The translations under genes were made by a program, and so were the position numbers. The notes under the pieces are model-generated. The model was given only the letters and a program-made list of their open reading frames with translations. It did no database searches and had not been told where the DNA came from. A stretch of 64,000 nt of DNA from Pelobates cultripes (taxonomy: Eukaryota; Chordata; Amphibia; Anura; Pelobatidae), in contig OW240912.1 of assembly GCA_933207985.1 (NCBI GenBank), positions 80,439,362 to 80,503,361 on the forward strand. Reading direction: 5' to 3'. Positions 11,566-24,919 of this stretch are shown piece by piece. Each line of letters begins with the position of its first letter. The stretch's first letter is position 1.

Positions 11566-14278
11566 TAAAAACTACCCTAACTTTAGGCAGACCTATGACC
11601 TGAAGAAAACTTTGAGTTAAAGTATGAAATGACATCTATATGTTTATATCAACATTTTAAATTATTCTGTTTGCTCCTTGACAACCAGCTTTAAAAAGAT
11701 GATTGTCATAGAGCAGCCAATCAGATTCATGGCTGCTGTAAGGAGAAATATATGACACTTTTAGCAGCACTGTGCCTACCCTTAGTGGTATGCCAATGTG
11801 CTAAGTCAGGTAGGACACTGATTGCAAAAACCAGCAAGTTTGATTGATGATTGGCCCACCTACATCTATAACAAATACACCATAATAGATTGTAAGCTGC
11901 ATTTTGACTTGGACCTTAATACATTGCTGAAATAGTATGATATGGTAACCGTATATGTTTCATTCTGTGAGTTGGAAGAGTGGTATAATCTGTTTGAAAG
12001 CTCCACTGCTGAAATAAGGAACTCAACACCATTTGGGAAATTTCAGCCACTCCCTGGTTTATATATAAACTGCAACATTAGAAAAAAAGAAAAAGGACAG
12101 CGTGGGTATACTTCATTTGTATTTTTTTAAGCATTATAACGAGAGGTGAACTCAAGTCTAGAATTTTTCTTTAAGTGTAATAATGCAAGGAAATGAAGGG
12201 GAAAGGCTGATGCTGACAGTCCAGGTCTCGGAGTAGTCAGACTCAAGGTTTACTCAGTGATCATGTCTTACATACTTTCATGACACAGCTTGAAATCAAT
12301 AATACAGATTAAGGAACAGTGCACACATAAAAATACATTTTGACATTTTATAAGGTTACTTAAAATCACCCATCTTATTAAACAAATATGGTGATTCAGT
12401 TCCACCATATGGTCATATTATGTTAAGCCCACCACTACTTCACAGTACCCCAATACCGGTGGGTCCTACACTAAATCTAACGTCGGAGAAAAATTAAGTA
12501 GTCCTAATGCTAAAGTGTATTTTAATAATCTGTTTTAAGAATATTGTGAATATATAATGCAAAATGAATGCAATGTTAAAATGAATGTGATAAAAAAAAT
12601 TGAATAGTTTTTTCCCCCCCACTGATGGGTTTAACACATTATGGCCACGTGTGCGCTGTTCCTTAATATGTATTACGTATATATTTTGGTCGCTTTGACA
12701 ACACCATTCCTGCAAAACACATGTTCCGGGTGTGCCCCCAATTACTTTTTTGTCTTTAACTTTAAGTCAGGACTGTATAGTGTTTTATACTGGTGGTTCT
12801 AACCCCATAAACTGATGTCCAAGCTGTTTCACTGGATTCCCACAGACTGGAAGAGGCAGCTGTGTATAATAAACACATGGTTTACCATAGCAGCAGTGGC
12901 TTCCATAGTATGACAAAGAAGTGTTTTATGTAATCTATGTTGTTTGATATACACAATTCAAAACTGAAGAATGGGTTGCCCAATGTAATGCCATATATGT
13001 AATTAAGTAGTCAAAATATGTTAACACCACTGCTCTAGCGATAGATATTTTTTTACATTCTCAGCATGATATTTATTGTAAAGGGGTTAATTATTAAAAG
13101 AAAAACAATAATAAAACTATTTAAAGAGAATATTATGATGGACAATTGCATTTCTTTATAACATTGTTTTGATTGACGATTTCTGAGGAACAGATAAGTA
13201 AGTCTTCTTATTTATATGTAGCCATAAAATAATGTGGAATATGTATCCCTTCTCACGTAGTCTGCCTTCCAGCTAATTAGCTACAATAGAATACACTTTG
13301 GTTGATGTCGAAGGACATGCTGAAGAGGCTCTGGAAGAAGTTTAAAGTGTACCTGTCTGCTGGGTAAAAACAGCAGCTGACAGTATTTGGTTATGCTGGT
13401 TTAAATAAAGCTGTGGCTGTTGTCCTTACCCACTTAACATGGTGTTGCGTTACTTAATGGGAATGGAAGGGTAACAGGATTTGGTGATCGAAGGAGTCAG
13501 CCGTCATAAAACTTCAATACAGTTAGAGAATAGGACATGCAGCCCATTGCAACTAGTTGGTAGAAGATGTCTACCCTGTCCATTGGTGGTTTTGTATAAG
13601 TGAGAATGTAGTCTCTAATAATGTCCGGGCTAGAAATACATTCTGTATGGAAAGAATGAGTACCCAGATAGGTAGATCCTAAACACCTTTTAGGTAGCAT
13701 ATTACACAAATCAATGTAGCCTGGTGTAGGGACCACTTGCAGAGATCAGTATACAGTGTGATTCTATGACTGCTTCTCTCCTTTTGAAACAACTAAGCTG
13801 ATTTCAGCGAAACAAATAACTTGACAAAGAAAAGAGCACAAGGTGCATCTCTAGGGAAATTCCTAAATAAACCCTCATTAATCAGCAAGTACAAACTAGT
13901 TGGTCCCTTGGGTCTGACCATGAACCTTTTCTGGTCTCTTTTTCACTCTGCTTCCAACTCCCACATTCACAGCTCTAGGGCTGCTTCATATTCAAATGGA
14001 ACGCATTCCCTGAAGGAGGGAAATCAAGAATATCTGTGTTTGAGAGACTGAGTTTTAGAAAAGGGTCAGTAATGTAATAGGAGGTGCAGCTGGCAACACT
14101 ATCCAAGAGGAAATAATAATATTAGAATATTTACCCTCAAAGGATCTGTTTATGTTTTACTAGAATTCAAGTAATGCCTGGGGGTCTAGCTGTTTTAATT
14201 GACAAAATCAATAGCTAATACTATGAACCTCTGAACGATATAATGAACTGTGCTATCTCACAAGTTGTGGTGATATAT
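11566..14278. other. no gene or intact element seen
   Basis: AT-rich sequence of ordinary complexity. No exon with both splice sites and an open frame was recognised, and no terminal repeats were found. Old, unrecognisable transposon sequence is likely but cannot be shown by eye. Confidence 0.4.
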
Positions 14279-14400
14279 TAGGGATGCAACGAAATGAAAA
14301 TTCTGTGCCGAAACCGAACATTCAGGATGCCCTTGGCCGAAAACCGAAACTGAAAATTACTTTTTTCTCCAAATGATTTTAAAATAGTTTTTTCTATAAT
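14279..14400 (+). mobile_element. possible hAT left terminus
   Basis: TTAGGGATGCAACGAAATGA and repeated CCGAAACCGAA motifs resemble the left terminus of vertebrate hAT elements with TAGGGATGCACCGAA ends (family knowledge, from memory). No matching right terminus was found. The element may be truncated, or interrupted by the insertion at 14783. Confidence 0.35.
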
Positions 14401-14782
14401 TTTTATAAATATTTTTAATGAATTTAATTAATCTAATATGAAAAACTACAAGACAATAAAATAAATAACCACACTTTTATTGAAAGTAACACACCAAAAT
14501 TGGACAGAAAATAACTTGTAACTAATGTAATCTGTCAAGTAATGAACTCAAACAGCAGCTCTAAACTAGCATTATGCAAGTACAAAAATGATATACAAAT
14601 TATAACAAGCAATATAAATGCTGAATATAAAAGCAGTGCTTTAGAAGGGAAATACATGGAAACTATTAAGCTCACATAGGTTGGTATGCAGTCAGAATAC
14701 CAAGTACTGAGCATGTAGCTGAATGTATCCCTATACACAAAGGGTGGCTCTGCACACATGCAAGCAGTGCACTGTTCACAAG

Positions 14783-16348
14783 TAGACATGTGCAATTCGT
14801 TTCGGGCCGAATATGAATTTGGACGAATTTCGGGCAATTTGGACATTCAGGTATTTCAGAATGTCCGAATAGCCGTAGTACCGAATTACCGAGGTTCCGC
14901 GTTCCGAAATTACCGAATTTCCAAAGTTGCTGAAGCACAGTATTGCCTAAGTACTAATATACTTACCCAGTGGAAGAAGAAGAATGTTACACTGTATACA
15001 ATTTTAAATAAAAAGTATACAAACATAGCCAGGATTCAGCTGTAAGCATTTGCAACACTTACAACAATCAAGTAACATACATTCATATAAAATGTAAGTT
15101 ACTTAGCCAGTCAATGTAATGACAGGAATGAATAAGTAGATAATTCCCTAATTCCCACGGTATTAGGGAGCTATCTACTAAAAGGCTGAAAGACCTAAAT
15201 TGGTCTTTCAGCCAAATTTACTAATACTAAGTAAAGATTACTTAGTATTAGTAAATTATGCTCCTACTCGCTATACCACGAGTAGGGGCATGTCTATGGC
15301 TGCTCACTGTAAAAAAAAAAAACGTCCCCTCTCCCCCTCCTAACCTGAAGGGGGGACCTATCGCTGTGGATTTCAAGCTAACCAATCAGAGTGCTGTGGC
15401 AGGTAAATGTAGAGGCTTACCTGTCAGTCTCTTCATTTACCTGTCAGAGCACTCTGATTGCATGGCTTAAACCCACCAATCAGAGTGCTCTGAGCCTAAT
15501 TGCAGGGCGGGACAAGGCTTTATAAGCCTTCCCCCGCCCTGCAGAGCTCAGTCTGCGCGGAGCCCTCGCCGGGTGAAGATTGTTTTTTTTTGGTGCTCGT
15601 TTTTTTTTTTTTTTAAAGTGCGTCGGTTATTATGGCTTTTTATTTGGCCTTTTTGGGGGCTGAAAAAAGAAGATTTTAGAAGAACGAAAACATCAAATGG
15701 TAAGTTGTTTTTTTTCAGGTACTTCGTTAAATGGTTCCCCCTCATTATTTTTAGGGTGAGGGGGGTAGGTAGGGGTTAATTTTTGGGGGAGGGGGTGACT
15801 AGGGGCTTGGGGACCCCTAGTCACCCTGGGGAGGGAGTTTATTTTTTTTATTTAGGGCCCCCACCCACCACTCAGGGGTGGGGGCCAGGGGGAGGACATT
15901 AGGTCCCCCCCCTAATTAGTATTTAGGGCCCCCACCCACCGCTCAGGGGTGGGGGCCAGGGGGGAGGACATTAGGTCCCCCCCTAATTAGTATTTTAGGG
16001 CCCCCACCCACCACTGGCTGCTCACTGTTTAATAGACATGCCCCTACTCGCAGTATAGCGAGTAGGGGCACAATTTACTAATACTAAGTAATTTTTACTT
16101 AGTATTAGTAAATTTGGCTGAAAGACCAATTTAGATCTTTCAGCCTTTTGGTAGATAACTCCCTAATACCGTGGGAATTAGGGAGTTATCTACTAAGCGG
16201 CTGCAAGAGACGTTCTGAAATTCCGAAGTCCCAAAGTGCAGAGGTCCCGAAATTCCGAAATTACAAAAGTGCCGAGGTTCTGAAGTGCCGAAGTCCCGAA
16301 TTTCGGAATGCCGGACCGAACCGAAAATTTTTCCCATGCACATGCCTA
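14783..16348. mobile_element. hAT element with mirrored hairpin cassettes
   Basis: The left end TAGACATGTGCA and the reverse complement of the right end TAGGCATGTGCA are flanked by 8-bp TTCACAAG (14775-14782) and TCCACAAG (16349-16356), a duplication with one mismatch. Subterminal zones are full of TTCGG and CCGAA motifs. Inside these, four consecutive hairpins (15144-15289) reappear in reverse order at 16040-16185. The centre holds GC-rich text with GGGCCCCCACCCACC blocks repeated near 15855, 15925 and 15999. No transposase frame. Confidence 0.8.
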
Positions 16349-19300
16349 TCCACAAGATAAATAAAAAATAAATAAATTATATTCTGCACATTCATGAATA
16401 ACCACCAATATGTTCATTCCTGTACACAGTCATATAATTAATTAAAAGGGAAACAAATGTGTTTATTACATACACACAAATCTAGAAATTATTTTTGATC
16501 ATAGTACACTCCAGGTACACTGATCAGTTTTTTCAGTTAGGATTGCATAGGAACACAAAACATGTTTACTCTTGTAATGCAACCACTCTATGTTCATAGA
16601 ACTCTAAATGAACAGTACTGTGTATACAGATTGGGATAGACTATGCTGGTTATCCAGGAAGCACTGCTGTACACGGCTCTGGGTATTCTGTAAACACGCA
16701 AACCTTTACATGTACTTGGCTGATCTACACAGCACTGGATATACTACAGGCAAAACAACATGAACACTAATGTAATCCTATGTATAGTAGCCAACAAAAA
16801 AATGCAATGGGTATACTGTATTTCATATTTGGTAATCTCCCAACCCCCCTCCCCGCCAGGGTGCCCATGCTAGTTACCTTGACGCTCTTTCTCCTGCTGG
16901 TTCTCCATCTCTCTATCTTCTTCACGGTCAGCATGGAGGGATGTTGGAGCGGGGCACAGCCAGGGGAAGCAGTGAATCATCTGTGTGTGAAAGGCAAGCT
17001 GTCAATTTGCGGCAGATTTGCCCCTTTTTCAGCCAAAATGGGGTAGGCATTCTCTAGTGATAATGTTAGCACCTGAGCCTGCTACCTTCCGTTATTCACG
17101 TTTTACTTTTTGTGAATTTATACGCATGGGTAGCAAACCTAATGTATGGGGCTCCCTCACAAACCCCAAAAAGGAAAATAAACAGTAAAATAAGAATAGG
17201 CTGAGATGAAAAAACTTTATTCTAAAGTCTTTGTGGCACAACCTATTTTTATTTTACTGCCTAATCTTTTTTTAAAGAGGTTTTGTTGTATGTGTATACT
17301 GGTAAACAGAGAGGAAAGCTTGATGGACATTTTGTCATAAAGCCAATATAAATCGTATTTAAGTAAAAGCTGATTAAAAATACATTCTATCTATCCATCT
17401 AGAAGAGAATGCATGAGTAAATATTGCTGAGGCATGTTCTATTTCTCTGACAAATGACATGGAATTCTAGTTCACTTTAAATAGTTGCACATACTTCAGT
17501 TCAGGGTTAGCTGAAATGCAAAGCTTCGGTTAGAAGCTTTACATGATGTGAGTGGTCGCAAGTGTGTGTGATGTGTGGCTGTGATATTTGTGCTGTGTGT
17601 GTTGGCACTGCAGTGTGTGATGTAATTGTTAGCTGTGTGTATTGTGCATGCTTTCAGTGTACGATAGCCCAATAACCACTACAATACTATCAGCCCATCA
17701 TTGCCCATAGCCCCACCCCCCACTAATTTCCATCCCTTACCACATTATCTCTATAATCCCATTAAATCTCATCATTAGGGATGCCATTAGAACTCTTGGG
17801 GTCCCTTACTAAGCCAATTGCTGTACCCCCAATCTGTTCCCATGCAGAGATACACTCCAAACACTCTATGTATTTCTCTGGGCGTGATTGTGTGAATGTG
17901 GGGGGGGGAGGGTAGTTCCTGTAAAGCCTCAATGCGTTGACATGGGGTTGTATTCCAGTGACGAATGCAGGCGTGGATGTTTATTTCTGTGAAGCATCAG
18001 AATGTTAATGTGGGGATGAATTTATGTGAAGTGCCTCAACCTACAGACTTATTCACTATATGAGAACTCTGTTCCCATAATGTTCAGCCTACTCTAAAGT
18101 ATTTAAGCAAATATCTAAAGCGCAAATGGCTAAAAAGAAAACAATGAAATGAGTGGAGTGCATAAATAACAGTTTTGCTGTGCACTACATAATAAGTGCC
18201 TTACAAATTGTCACATAACGTGCCTAACCATCAAAAAGTGCAACCCAGTTTATATTTAAATTCACAATTAATCTCACTTTTAAAAGTGCTTTTCAAAGTG
18301 CAACATTACATTCTGTAAATTTCTGAAGTGCTTCTATTAGTGTGTAACCACACAGAAAAAGTGTATACAACTACCCCAATATAAAGTGCCAATATAAAAC
18401 CAAAATATCTTCTTGGGCAGATTGCTCACAGCATATGTCAAAAGAAAAAATAAATATACAGTAGTTCAGATAGTCTAAAAACAAAGAGGAAATTTTAATT
18501 CACAGACACACTTTTATTACTTTAAATGCCAACTCACATTTCACAGAACACATGGAATGGTTCTGTTCTACCAGCTTTGGAGTCTATAATAATGGGTGAC
18601 TCTCCCTCACCTTTTGTTGGTTTATGGCTCTCTCCTCTACACCACCACCAGAAAGGCCAGGTAATGTCATTAGAAAAAAAGTGTATTCAGTGCATATAAA
18701 ATATACATGCTTGTTTCAGCTTTTTTTAAGGCTTTGGGACCTGGATAGATCGTCTGACAGACAGATTAATGGATGTAATGTCTTGGATAAGGTTACATTA
18801 CTTTATAACTTCGTATTATGCTATGCTATAGTTCATGTATATCCCTTTAACATGCCAGTTTAATTTGAAGTAATATGACAGGCTATAATGACATATTCTA
18901 GGAATGTTAAGCATAGAGCTCTTTGATCAATCCAGGCCACGGTCTCTATTTCTCTGATCTACATGTTCCATCTTTTGGGAACAATGTGAATTATTCCTAA
19001 CATAATAGGCAATTAATGTAATTACATGCTACTTTGTTTTTCTCATATGAACTTTGCTCTTCGATATACATTTAAATTAGCATTTAAAAGAGTATGGGTT
19101 TAATCAACAAAAGCGAGCTGAGTATCTCACACAATAAAAGAAGAGAGATTCTTTGGAAAAGGACAATGCGCTTAATATTAATGGAATTAAGGTCATCTCA
19201 GTTTGGTGAATTATCTGATATGATGATTCAATCCTTTGCTAAACTTTTTCATATAAAACCAGTTTTTTAGTCAGGTTTATAGATAGAGATTGGATCACAG

Positions 19301-19403
19301 AATTAATCTATTTTTCAGGGATGACAATACTTGGATACCATCATGTCATCAAGCTAGCAAAGTAAATCAATAACACTCACCAGTTACTGAAACTCCATTC
19401 ATA
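16349..19403. other. no gene or intact element seen
   Basis: AT-rich sequence with a GT-rich patch near 17550-17660. An open frame at 16780-17046 has no recognisable motif and no splice support. Nothing else is supported. Confidence 0.4.
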
Positions 19404-19483
19404 TTAACCCCTTAAGGACAAATGACATGTGTGACATGTCATGATTCCCTTTTATTCCAGAAGTTTGGTCCTTAAGGAGTTAA
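19404..19483. mobile_element. 80-bp TTAA MITE of the CCCCTTAAGGAC type
   Basis: TTAACCCCTTAAGGACAAA at the left and GTCCTTAAGGAGTTAA at the right form terminal inverted repeats closing on TTAA. The same terminus bounds the 1865-bp element at 53124-54988, so this looks like a miniature relative. Confidence 0.75.
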
Positions 19484-19974
19484 AATGAGTACTTTAATGC
19501 ATTCATAGTAACACCATAATTTGATTCATATGTAATTGTAATGCAAATTGACATACTATTCCAGAGACTCCCAACACATTTGAAAGACCTCAACAAAGCG
19601 ATTTTTGCAGACGGTTTTTGGGCATGGAGAACATTTCTTGCATTGGCATTTCCCATTCCAACTCAACCCTCTAGGTAGAAAAGTATTCTTTTACCTGCTG
19701 GCTTTGATGGCACAGTTTTAAAACATTAGCTCCCAGTGAATATTTACATGCATTTTGTTATAGAGAGTGAGAACATATTGAGAAGTATACCTGTGCACAA
19801 ATTGTGCACAAAGCATGAAGACAGTGTAGCTAGATTTTTGGAGAGTCAATTAAATCCTTGTTCTTCTCCGTTTTCTTGCCTTTCCTTATTTTGTTTTTTT
19901 AATCAGTCAATAACCTCTAGATGGATTAAGAGATTTCGCTCCATATTTTTTCTTTTTATTAATACCATAGGGAA

Positions 19975-20310
19975 GGGGGTCCTAATGTCATCCACTCAGC
20001 CCCTATGTGTTTTATTAGCCCCAACCATCTAACATTGGTGGAGGCTAGAAAGCATATTAGGTCTTATCATAATTAGCGCTCCCACCCACCACTCATGGGT
20101 AGTGGCTGAAGGGGAACACTATGTTCCCCCTGCTTTGTTAATTATTTGTAGCCCCACCGTGGGAGCTGGTGGACTTGTGTCAAGTCCCCCCTTTATTGTA
20201 TTAGTGTCTGGGCAGCAATAGCCAATGGCTGCTTGCTGTTTACTAGACATGCCACTACCCAAGGTATGGGAGATAGAGGCATGAGGGAGGTTGTCAACCT
20301 CCCTCATAAT
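19975..20310 (+). mobile_element. diverged relative of the hAT core at 15.8-16.07 kb
   Basis: GCTCCCACCCACCACTCATGGGTAGTGGC, read in pieces, and GGCTGCTTGCTGTTTACTAG then ACATGCCACTACCCAAGGTA parallel CCCACCCACCACT, GGCTGCTCACTGTTTAATAG and ACATGCCCCTACTCGCAGTA of 15990-16060 in the same order. Termini are not recognisable, so it is a decayed fragment. Confidence 0.5.
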
Positions 20311-20451
20311 TGGGATATTTTAAAGAAATCTGAAAGGCAATTAAAGGCTGTGAGTGCAGTGTAAGCTACCCCAACAAGTCTATTATTTCTGTACATATCT
20401 GGAAAGATAAAGGAATAACATTTTGCAAAATAAAATCCACTTGATTATGTC

Positions 20452-20925
20452 TTAAAGGACCACTATAGGCACCCAGACCACTTCAGCTTAATGAAGTGGT
20501 CTGGTGCCTGGTCCAGTTAGGTTTAACCCTTTTTGCTGTAAACATAGCAGTTTCAGAGAAACTGCTATGTTTAACTATGGGTTAATCCAGCCTCTAGTGG
20601 CTGTCTCATTGACAGCTGCTAGAGTCGCTTCCGTGCTTCTCACTGTGATTTTCACAGTCAGAAGATGCCAGCGTCCACAGGAAAGCATTGAGCATGCTTT
20701 CCTATGAGACTGGCTGAATTCGCGCACGGCTCTTGCCGTGCATGCGCATTCAGCCACGGACGTCAGAAGAGGGAGGAGAGTCCCAGCACCGAGGGAGCCC
20801 GGTGTTGGAAAAAAGTTATGGGATTCAGCGCCACAGGAGTGGGACCCTGAGGGTGGGGGCACCCTCAGGGCACTATAGTGCAAGGAAAATGAGTTTGTTT
20901 TCCTGGCACTATAGTGGTCCTTTAA
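20452..20925 (+). mobile_element. TTAA-type serial-hairpin element, family A
   Basis: TTAAAGGACCACTATAGGCA opens and CACTATAGTGGTCCTTTAA closes the copy (474 bp). Internal hairpins include CAGACCACTTCAGC/GAAGTGGTCTG, AACATAGCAGTTTC/GAAACTGCTATGTT, CTCACTGTGA/TCACAGT, GGAAAGCATT/ATGCTTTCC and CCCTGAGGGT/ACCCTCAGGG. Non-coding; open frames here are artefacts. Confidence 0.9.
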
Positions 20926-22598
20926 TTGGTAAAGTTATCCAGCTCAGGTATCATATTACAGGATGTCCAGTCTCTTCTGCAATTCCCCTCGGTTTCCAGT
21001 TTAGTGTATAACCCCCATCATGTTGAAATTGGCCACATTTAATGAGAAGTTAATACTTTGTGTAATAATATTAATAGTCATAGAACATCCTTTGTTCTGC
21101 ATTCCTTTTTATTAACACAATATACAAAAGGCAGCATTGAACTAAATGCCATTTGGGCATGATACTGTAGCTGAATTGTATTCTGCTATGAATGGAGACA
21201 TACAGTTAGACTTGTACGACCTGATATGCCAGAACTGAAGCAGGGAATCAATATATAATAATATTTATGGATTGAAATGGAGTACTAACATGACTAATTA
21301 CTAATGAAGTGTAAATGTGCCACAATACTACGTTAAGGGCATAATTCTATAACATGTTTAGAGAAAAAGTGAATTCTAAATGAGTATAGCCAAACAAATA
21401 TCCAAACAGGAAAAAAGGTTTTTGCTTTGGCAATTTTGGCCTAAATATTGAAATTCACTTGGAATTTACTTTGAATTCCCAGCAATTCACACTGTAGTGA
21501 ATAACCCCATATATGCTGACTCATGGAGAACTAAACATTGAAATTTAGGTATAAAAATAAGGAATAACTTTGTGTCTTTTCCATCTGTTACTCATTTTAG
21601 ATATTGAAAGAGGAATTGGTTCATAATAGACTAGCAGTCTGTACTGTAAAAGATTGACTATGCATGTGATTTTGTTTTATTACCATTTTATGCTTATTAC
21701 TGTGTATTGCTGTACTGCATTGCTATAAATAAAATGTTTAAACAAAGGTTAGCGATCTGGATTCATTTATTAATCGCCAAGCTGTAGTAAACTGAAAAGT
21801 AAATAATAAAGTTAAGAAAAAAGATATTGATTCCAGAAAAAAAAAATTCAACCCAACTATAGTCACAACTTGACTGATGTAACCTAAATTTTGCAGATCA
21901 CTACAATTTACAGTTTTGTGAATAAACCCCATTAGATTCATTATCCTGTTCTGCAAGTTTCTTCAAAAGGTTGCAACCTGGTGGCAGTGGCAACTCTATG
22001 AACAATATATATGGAGCACATAGGAAACCACAGTCAAAACTTGGGGGGGGTGGCACACTAATAATTTCCACCACTAAATCATCCCAATGACATGCACCAT
22101 ATCTATAGTTCTTTTGTTTACAAATCAGAGTACACATATTAATGTGGGGGATAATCAAAGAGTGCTGGTGTCTGCTGAAGTTGCAAACAACAATGAACTC
22201 TGGTGGTCTGGTGGAAGAACCTGCTTGTCTGCAATCCTGGTGGATGCATATGGCTCTTCCTGTCCGGCAATGAGGAATGTGTCAGTGCATGATTGTGGTA
22301 ACATGTGGCAATGCTCTGAAACAGTAGAATTAGTAAGACCAAACTCTGCCTTCACCCCACTGATTGTAAATCCCCTTCTCTGAGCTAGCGCTTGAGCAGC
22401 TTCAACTATTTAGACTGTGAGGACTCACGGTCTGCAGACTTGCCAGGTGCTCGAGCTGCATCATCCTTACAGACTTGCAGGAAAATTCGGCAGTGGGGAG
22501 GAATAAGGAATAATCTAGGTTGATTGACATCCTCTGTTGTGATGCTTGATTGTGAGCTCACAAAATCTCACTGTTCAGTGCATAAATACCTAAACTGA
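20926..22598. other. no gene; dispersed repeat fragments
   Basis: Contains copies of an old dispersed repeat with TTCACACTGTAGTGAATAAC (21487-21506) and a similar piece near 21895-21930. Open frames at 22087-22383 and its antisense lack splice support or recognisable motifs. Confidence 0.4.
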
Positions 22599-23064
22599 TT
22601 AAAGGACCACTCTAGGCACCCAGACCACTTCAGCTTAATGAAGTGGTCTGGGTGCCAGGTCCAGCTAGGGTTAACCCATTTTTTCATAAACATAGCAGTT
22701 TCAGAGAAACTGCTATGTTTATCAATGGGTTAAGCCTTCCCCTATTTCCTCTAGCGGCTGTCTCACTGACAGCAGCTAGAGGCGCTTGCGTGCTTCTCAC
22801 TGTGATTTTCACAGTGAGAGCACGCCAGCGTCCATAGGAAAGCATTATGAATGCTTTCCTATGTGACCGGCTGAATGCGCGCGCAGCTCTTGCCGCCCGT
22901 GCGCATTCAGCCAAATGGGAGGAGAAGAGGAGGATCGGAGGAGGAGAGCTCCCCGCCCAGGGCTGGAAAAAGGTAAGTTTTAACCCCTTTCCCCCTTCCA
23001 GAGCCGGGCGGGAGGGGGTCCCTGAGGGTGGGGGCACCCTCAGGGCACTATAGTGGTCCTTTAA
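22599..23064 (+). mobile_element. TTAA-type serial-hairpin element, family A (best-preserved copy)
   Basis: 466 bp bounded by TTAA, opening TTAAAGGACCACTCTAGGCA and closing CACTATAGTGGTCCTTTAA. At least seven consecutive hairpins can be read: 22615-22656, 22687-22721 (inside an outer stem TTAACCCATT/AATGGGTTAA), 22748-22782, 22788-22825, 22833-22863, 22869-22912 and 23020-23045. There is no coding capacity. Confidence 0.92.
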
Positions 23065-24187
23065 ATCATTGGTTATCGAATAATGGATGGTGTGATATAT
23101 TACATATTAACAAAGATGGTGAGCAGCCTTATTTATATCTTTAAGTTGTCCTCCATATTTGTGTGGAAACATTATACTATTTGCAAAGTTACCAGTTGCA
23201 ACAATTAAAAATGTATTAGTACTGTGTTCTGCAGGAGACAGAAAATACCATTGAGCTGCAGATGTTGTGGACTGGACCCTCCAATTGTCGGACAGCCTAC
23301 ATGGTAATGGAAAAATAGAAGTGGATAAGGTATGGAAATATTTGTCATAATATTTCACATAGACATGAATAAAAAAGCATTGTTTGTTTTATATGGAAAG
23401 CATTTTAACACCTTCTTGACATTAGGGTGTACTATGCTGCCCTACAAAAGGAGGGCTTTAACGCTGTTGGATCGGCATAGCATGCCATATGGAATGGGCC
23501 CTCGCTGCAGCCTCTATACTTACTATCCTTGCCAAATCTGATCAGTGAGGACTGCCTGATAACCTAGTTAGTCCCCCTAGTCAGTCCCTCTACAGCAAAT
23601 CCCACTAATCCGAGTCACGGTTTGTGACTACTAAAAAAAAGACTGCACAAACTCCATTTTGAATAGCCTGGATTGTCTACTTTTGCAAATGGTATGCCAT
23701 GGTAGGGCTAATTTTTATTCCTGGTCTGCCACACGGTCTAAAAGGCAACATAGGCACAGCAAACCAATCTGGCAAATTCAATGTGTAAAAACTGAAAAGG
23801 GAAAAGCCCTATATTTGACTCTGTAACTTTCAAAACCCCCATAAAACCTGTACCTTCGGGAGTTACTATTGTACTTGTGAGACATCTCTGAACAAACGTG
23901 TATTTTAACAGTATTGTGACATTCACAGTTAAAATGCCAGTACTTGAAAAATAACCAAATGTTTTAATTTCTCAATCTTTTTTTAGAATTAATTTTAAAT
24001 TATGTTTCATATATAAATAGTTGATGTAAACAAATGGAAGCCCTGATACTCCTTAACAAAATTATATATAATAAGTGTTGATGCACCTAAGATAAAATAG
24101 GTAATTTATGGTGGAACAGTCATATAGTTAATATTTCAGGGTTTTTTTTGGTTCAGAATATGTACAATAGTCTCTGTCCATAGGGGG
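23065..24187. other. no gene or intact element seen
   Basis: AT-rich sequence without supported exons, RNA genes or terminal repeats. Confidence 0.4.
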
Positions 24188-24695
24188 TTAAAGGGAAACT
24201 TCAGTGCCAGGAAAACAATCAGTTTTCCTGGCACTGCAGGTCCCCTCTCCCTCCCACCCCCCAATCCCCGGTTGCTGGAGGGGTGAAAACCCCTTCAGTA
24301 ATTTACCAGAGGCAGCGACGATGTCCCACGTCGCTGCTTCTTCCTCCGCCACCGCTCCTCCTAGTGATTGCGTCAGCCGTTGGGCGAGACTAAACCTGCC
24401 CACCGGCCGGGGAGACCTAATGCGCATGTGCGGCAGTGCCGCGCATGCGCATTAGTGCTCCCCATAGGAAAGCATTGAAAATTCTAGCAAGGTTTCTTGT
24501 GCTAGAAACCAGGAAGTGCCCTCTAGTGGCTGTCTGGTAGACAGCCACTAGAGGTAGAGTTAACCCTTCAAGGTAATTATTGCAGTTTATAAAAAACTGC
24601 AATAATTACACTTGCAGGGTTAAGAGTAGTGGGAGTTGGCACCCAGACCACTCCAATGGTCAGAAGTGGTCTGGGTGCCTGGAGTGTCCCTTTAA
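24188..24695 (-). mobile_element. TTAA-type serial-hairpin element, family A (reverse)
   Basis: Read on the minus strand it opens with TTAAAGGGACACTCCAGGCA and the CAGACCACTT hairpin (right side, 24640-24680). On the plus strand the left side is TTAAAGGGAAACTTCAGTGC followed by a GGAAAAC-AATCAGTTTTCC hairpin. The CCTCTAGTGGCTGTC and GACAGCCACTAGAGG arms (24520-24555) and the AATTATTGCAGTTT/AAACTGCAATAATT hairpin are present. Confidence 0.88.
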
Positions 24696-24919
24696 TGGGT
24701 TAAACGGTATTTGAGTTGTCCTTTAATTTACATGCTATGCCCTGGCTGTCTACAGTCTAATTTATAGGTAGCTGTTGAGTTGTACCAAAAACACACGTGC
24801 CAGTCCTGTGCGAAGACTTTGAGATAAGCAATTTGTTGTAAGGGAGACTAGTCACTAGTCGTACGTGCTGTAAAATCTGCTACACAAATATTGATACACT
24901 ATACTGTAATAGTGTAAGG

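Noticed and set aside
11384..11573. 8-bp target duplication for the foldback MITE
   Set aside because: Flanks GCTTAAAC and TAAAAACT match at too few positions to be a duplication.
11369..11635. 88-codon minus-strand frame
   Set aside because: It reads through both arms of the hAT foldback element at 11392-11565.
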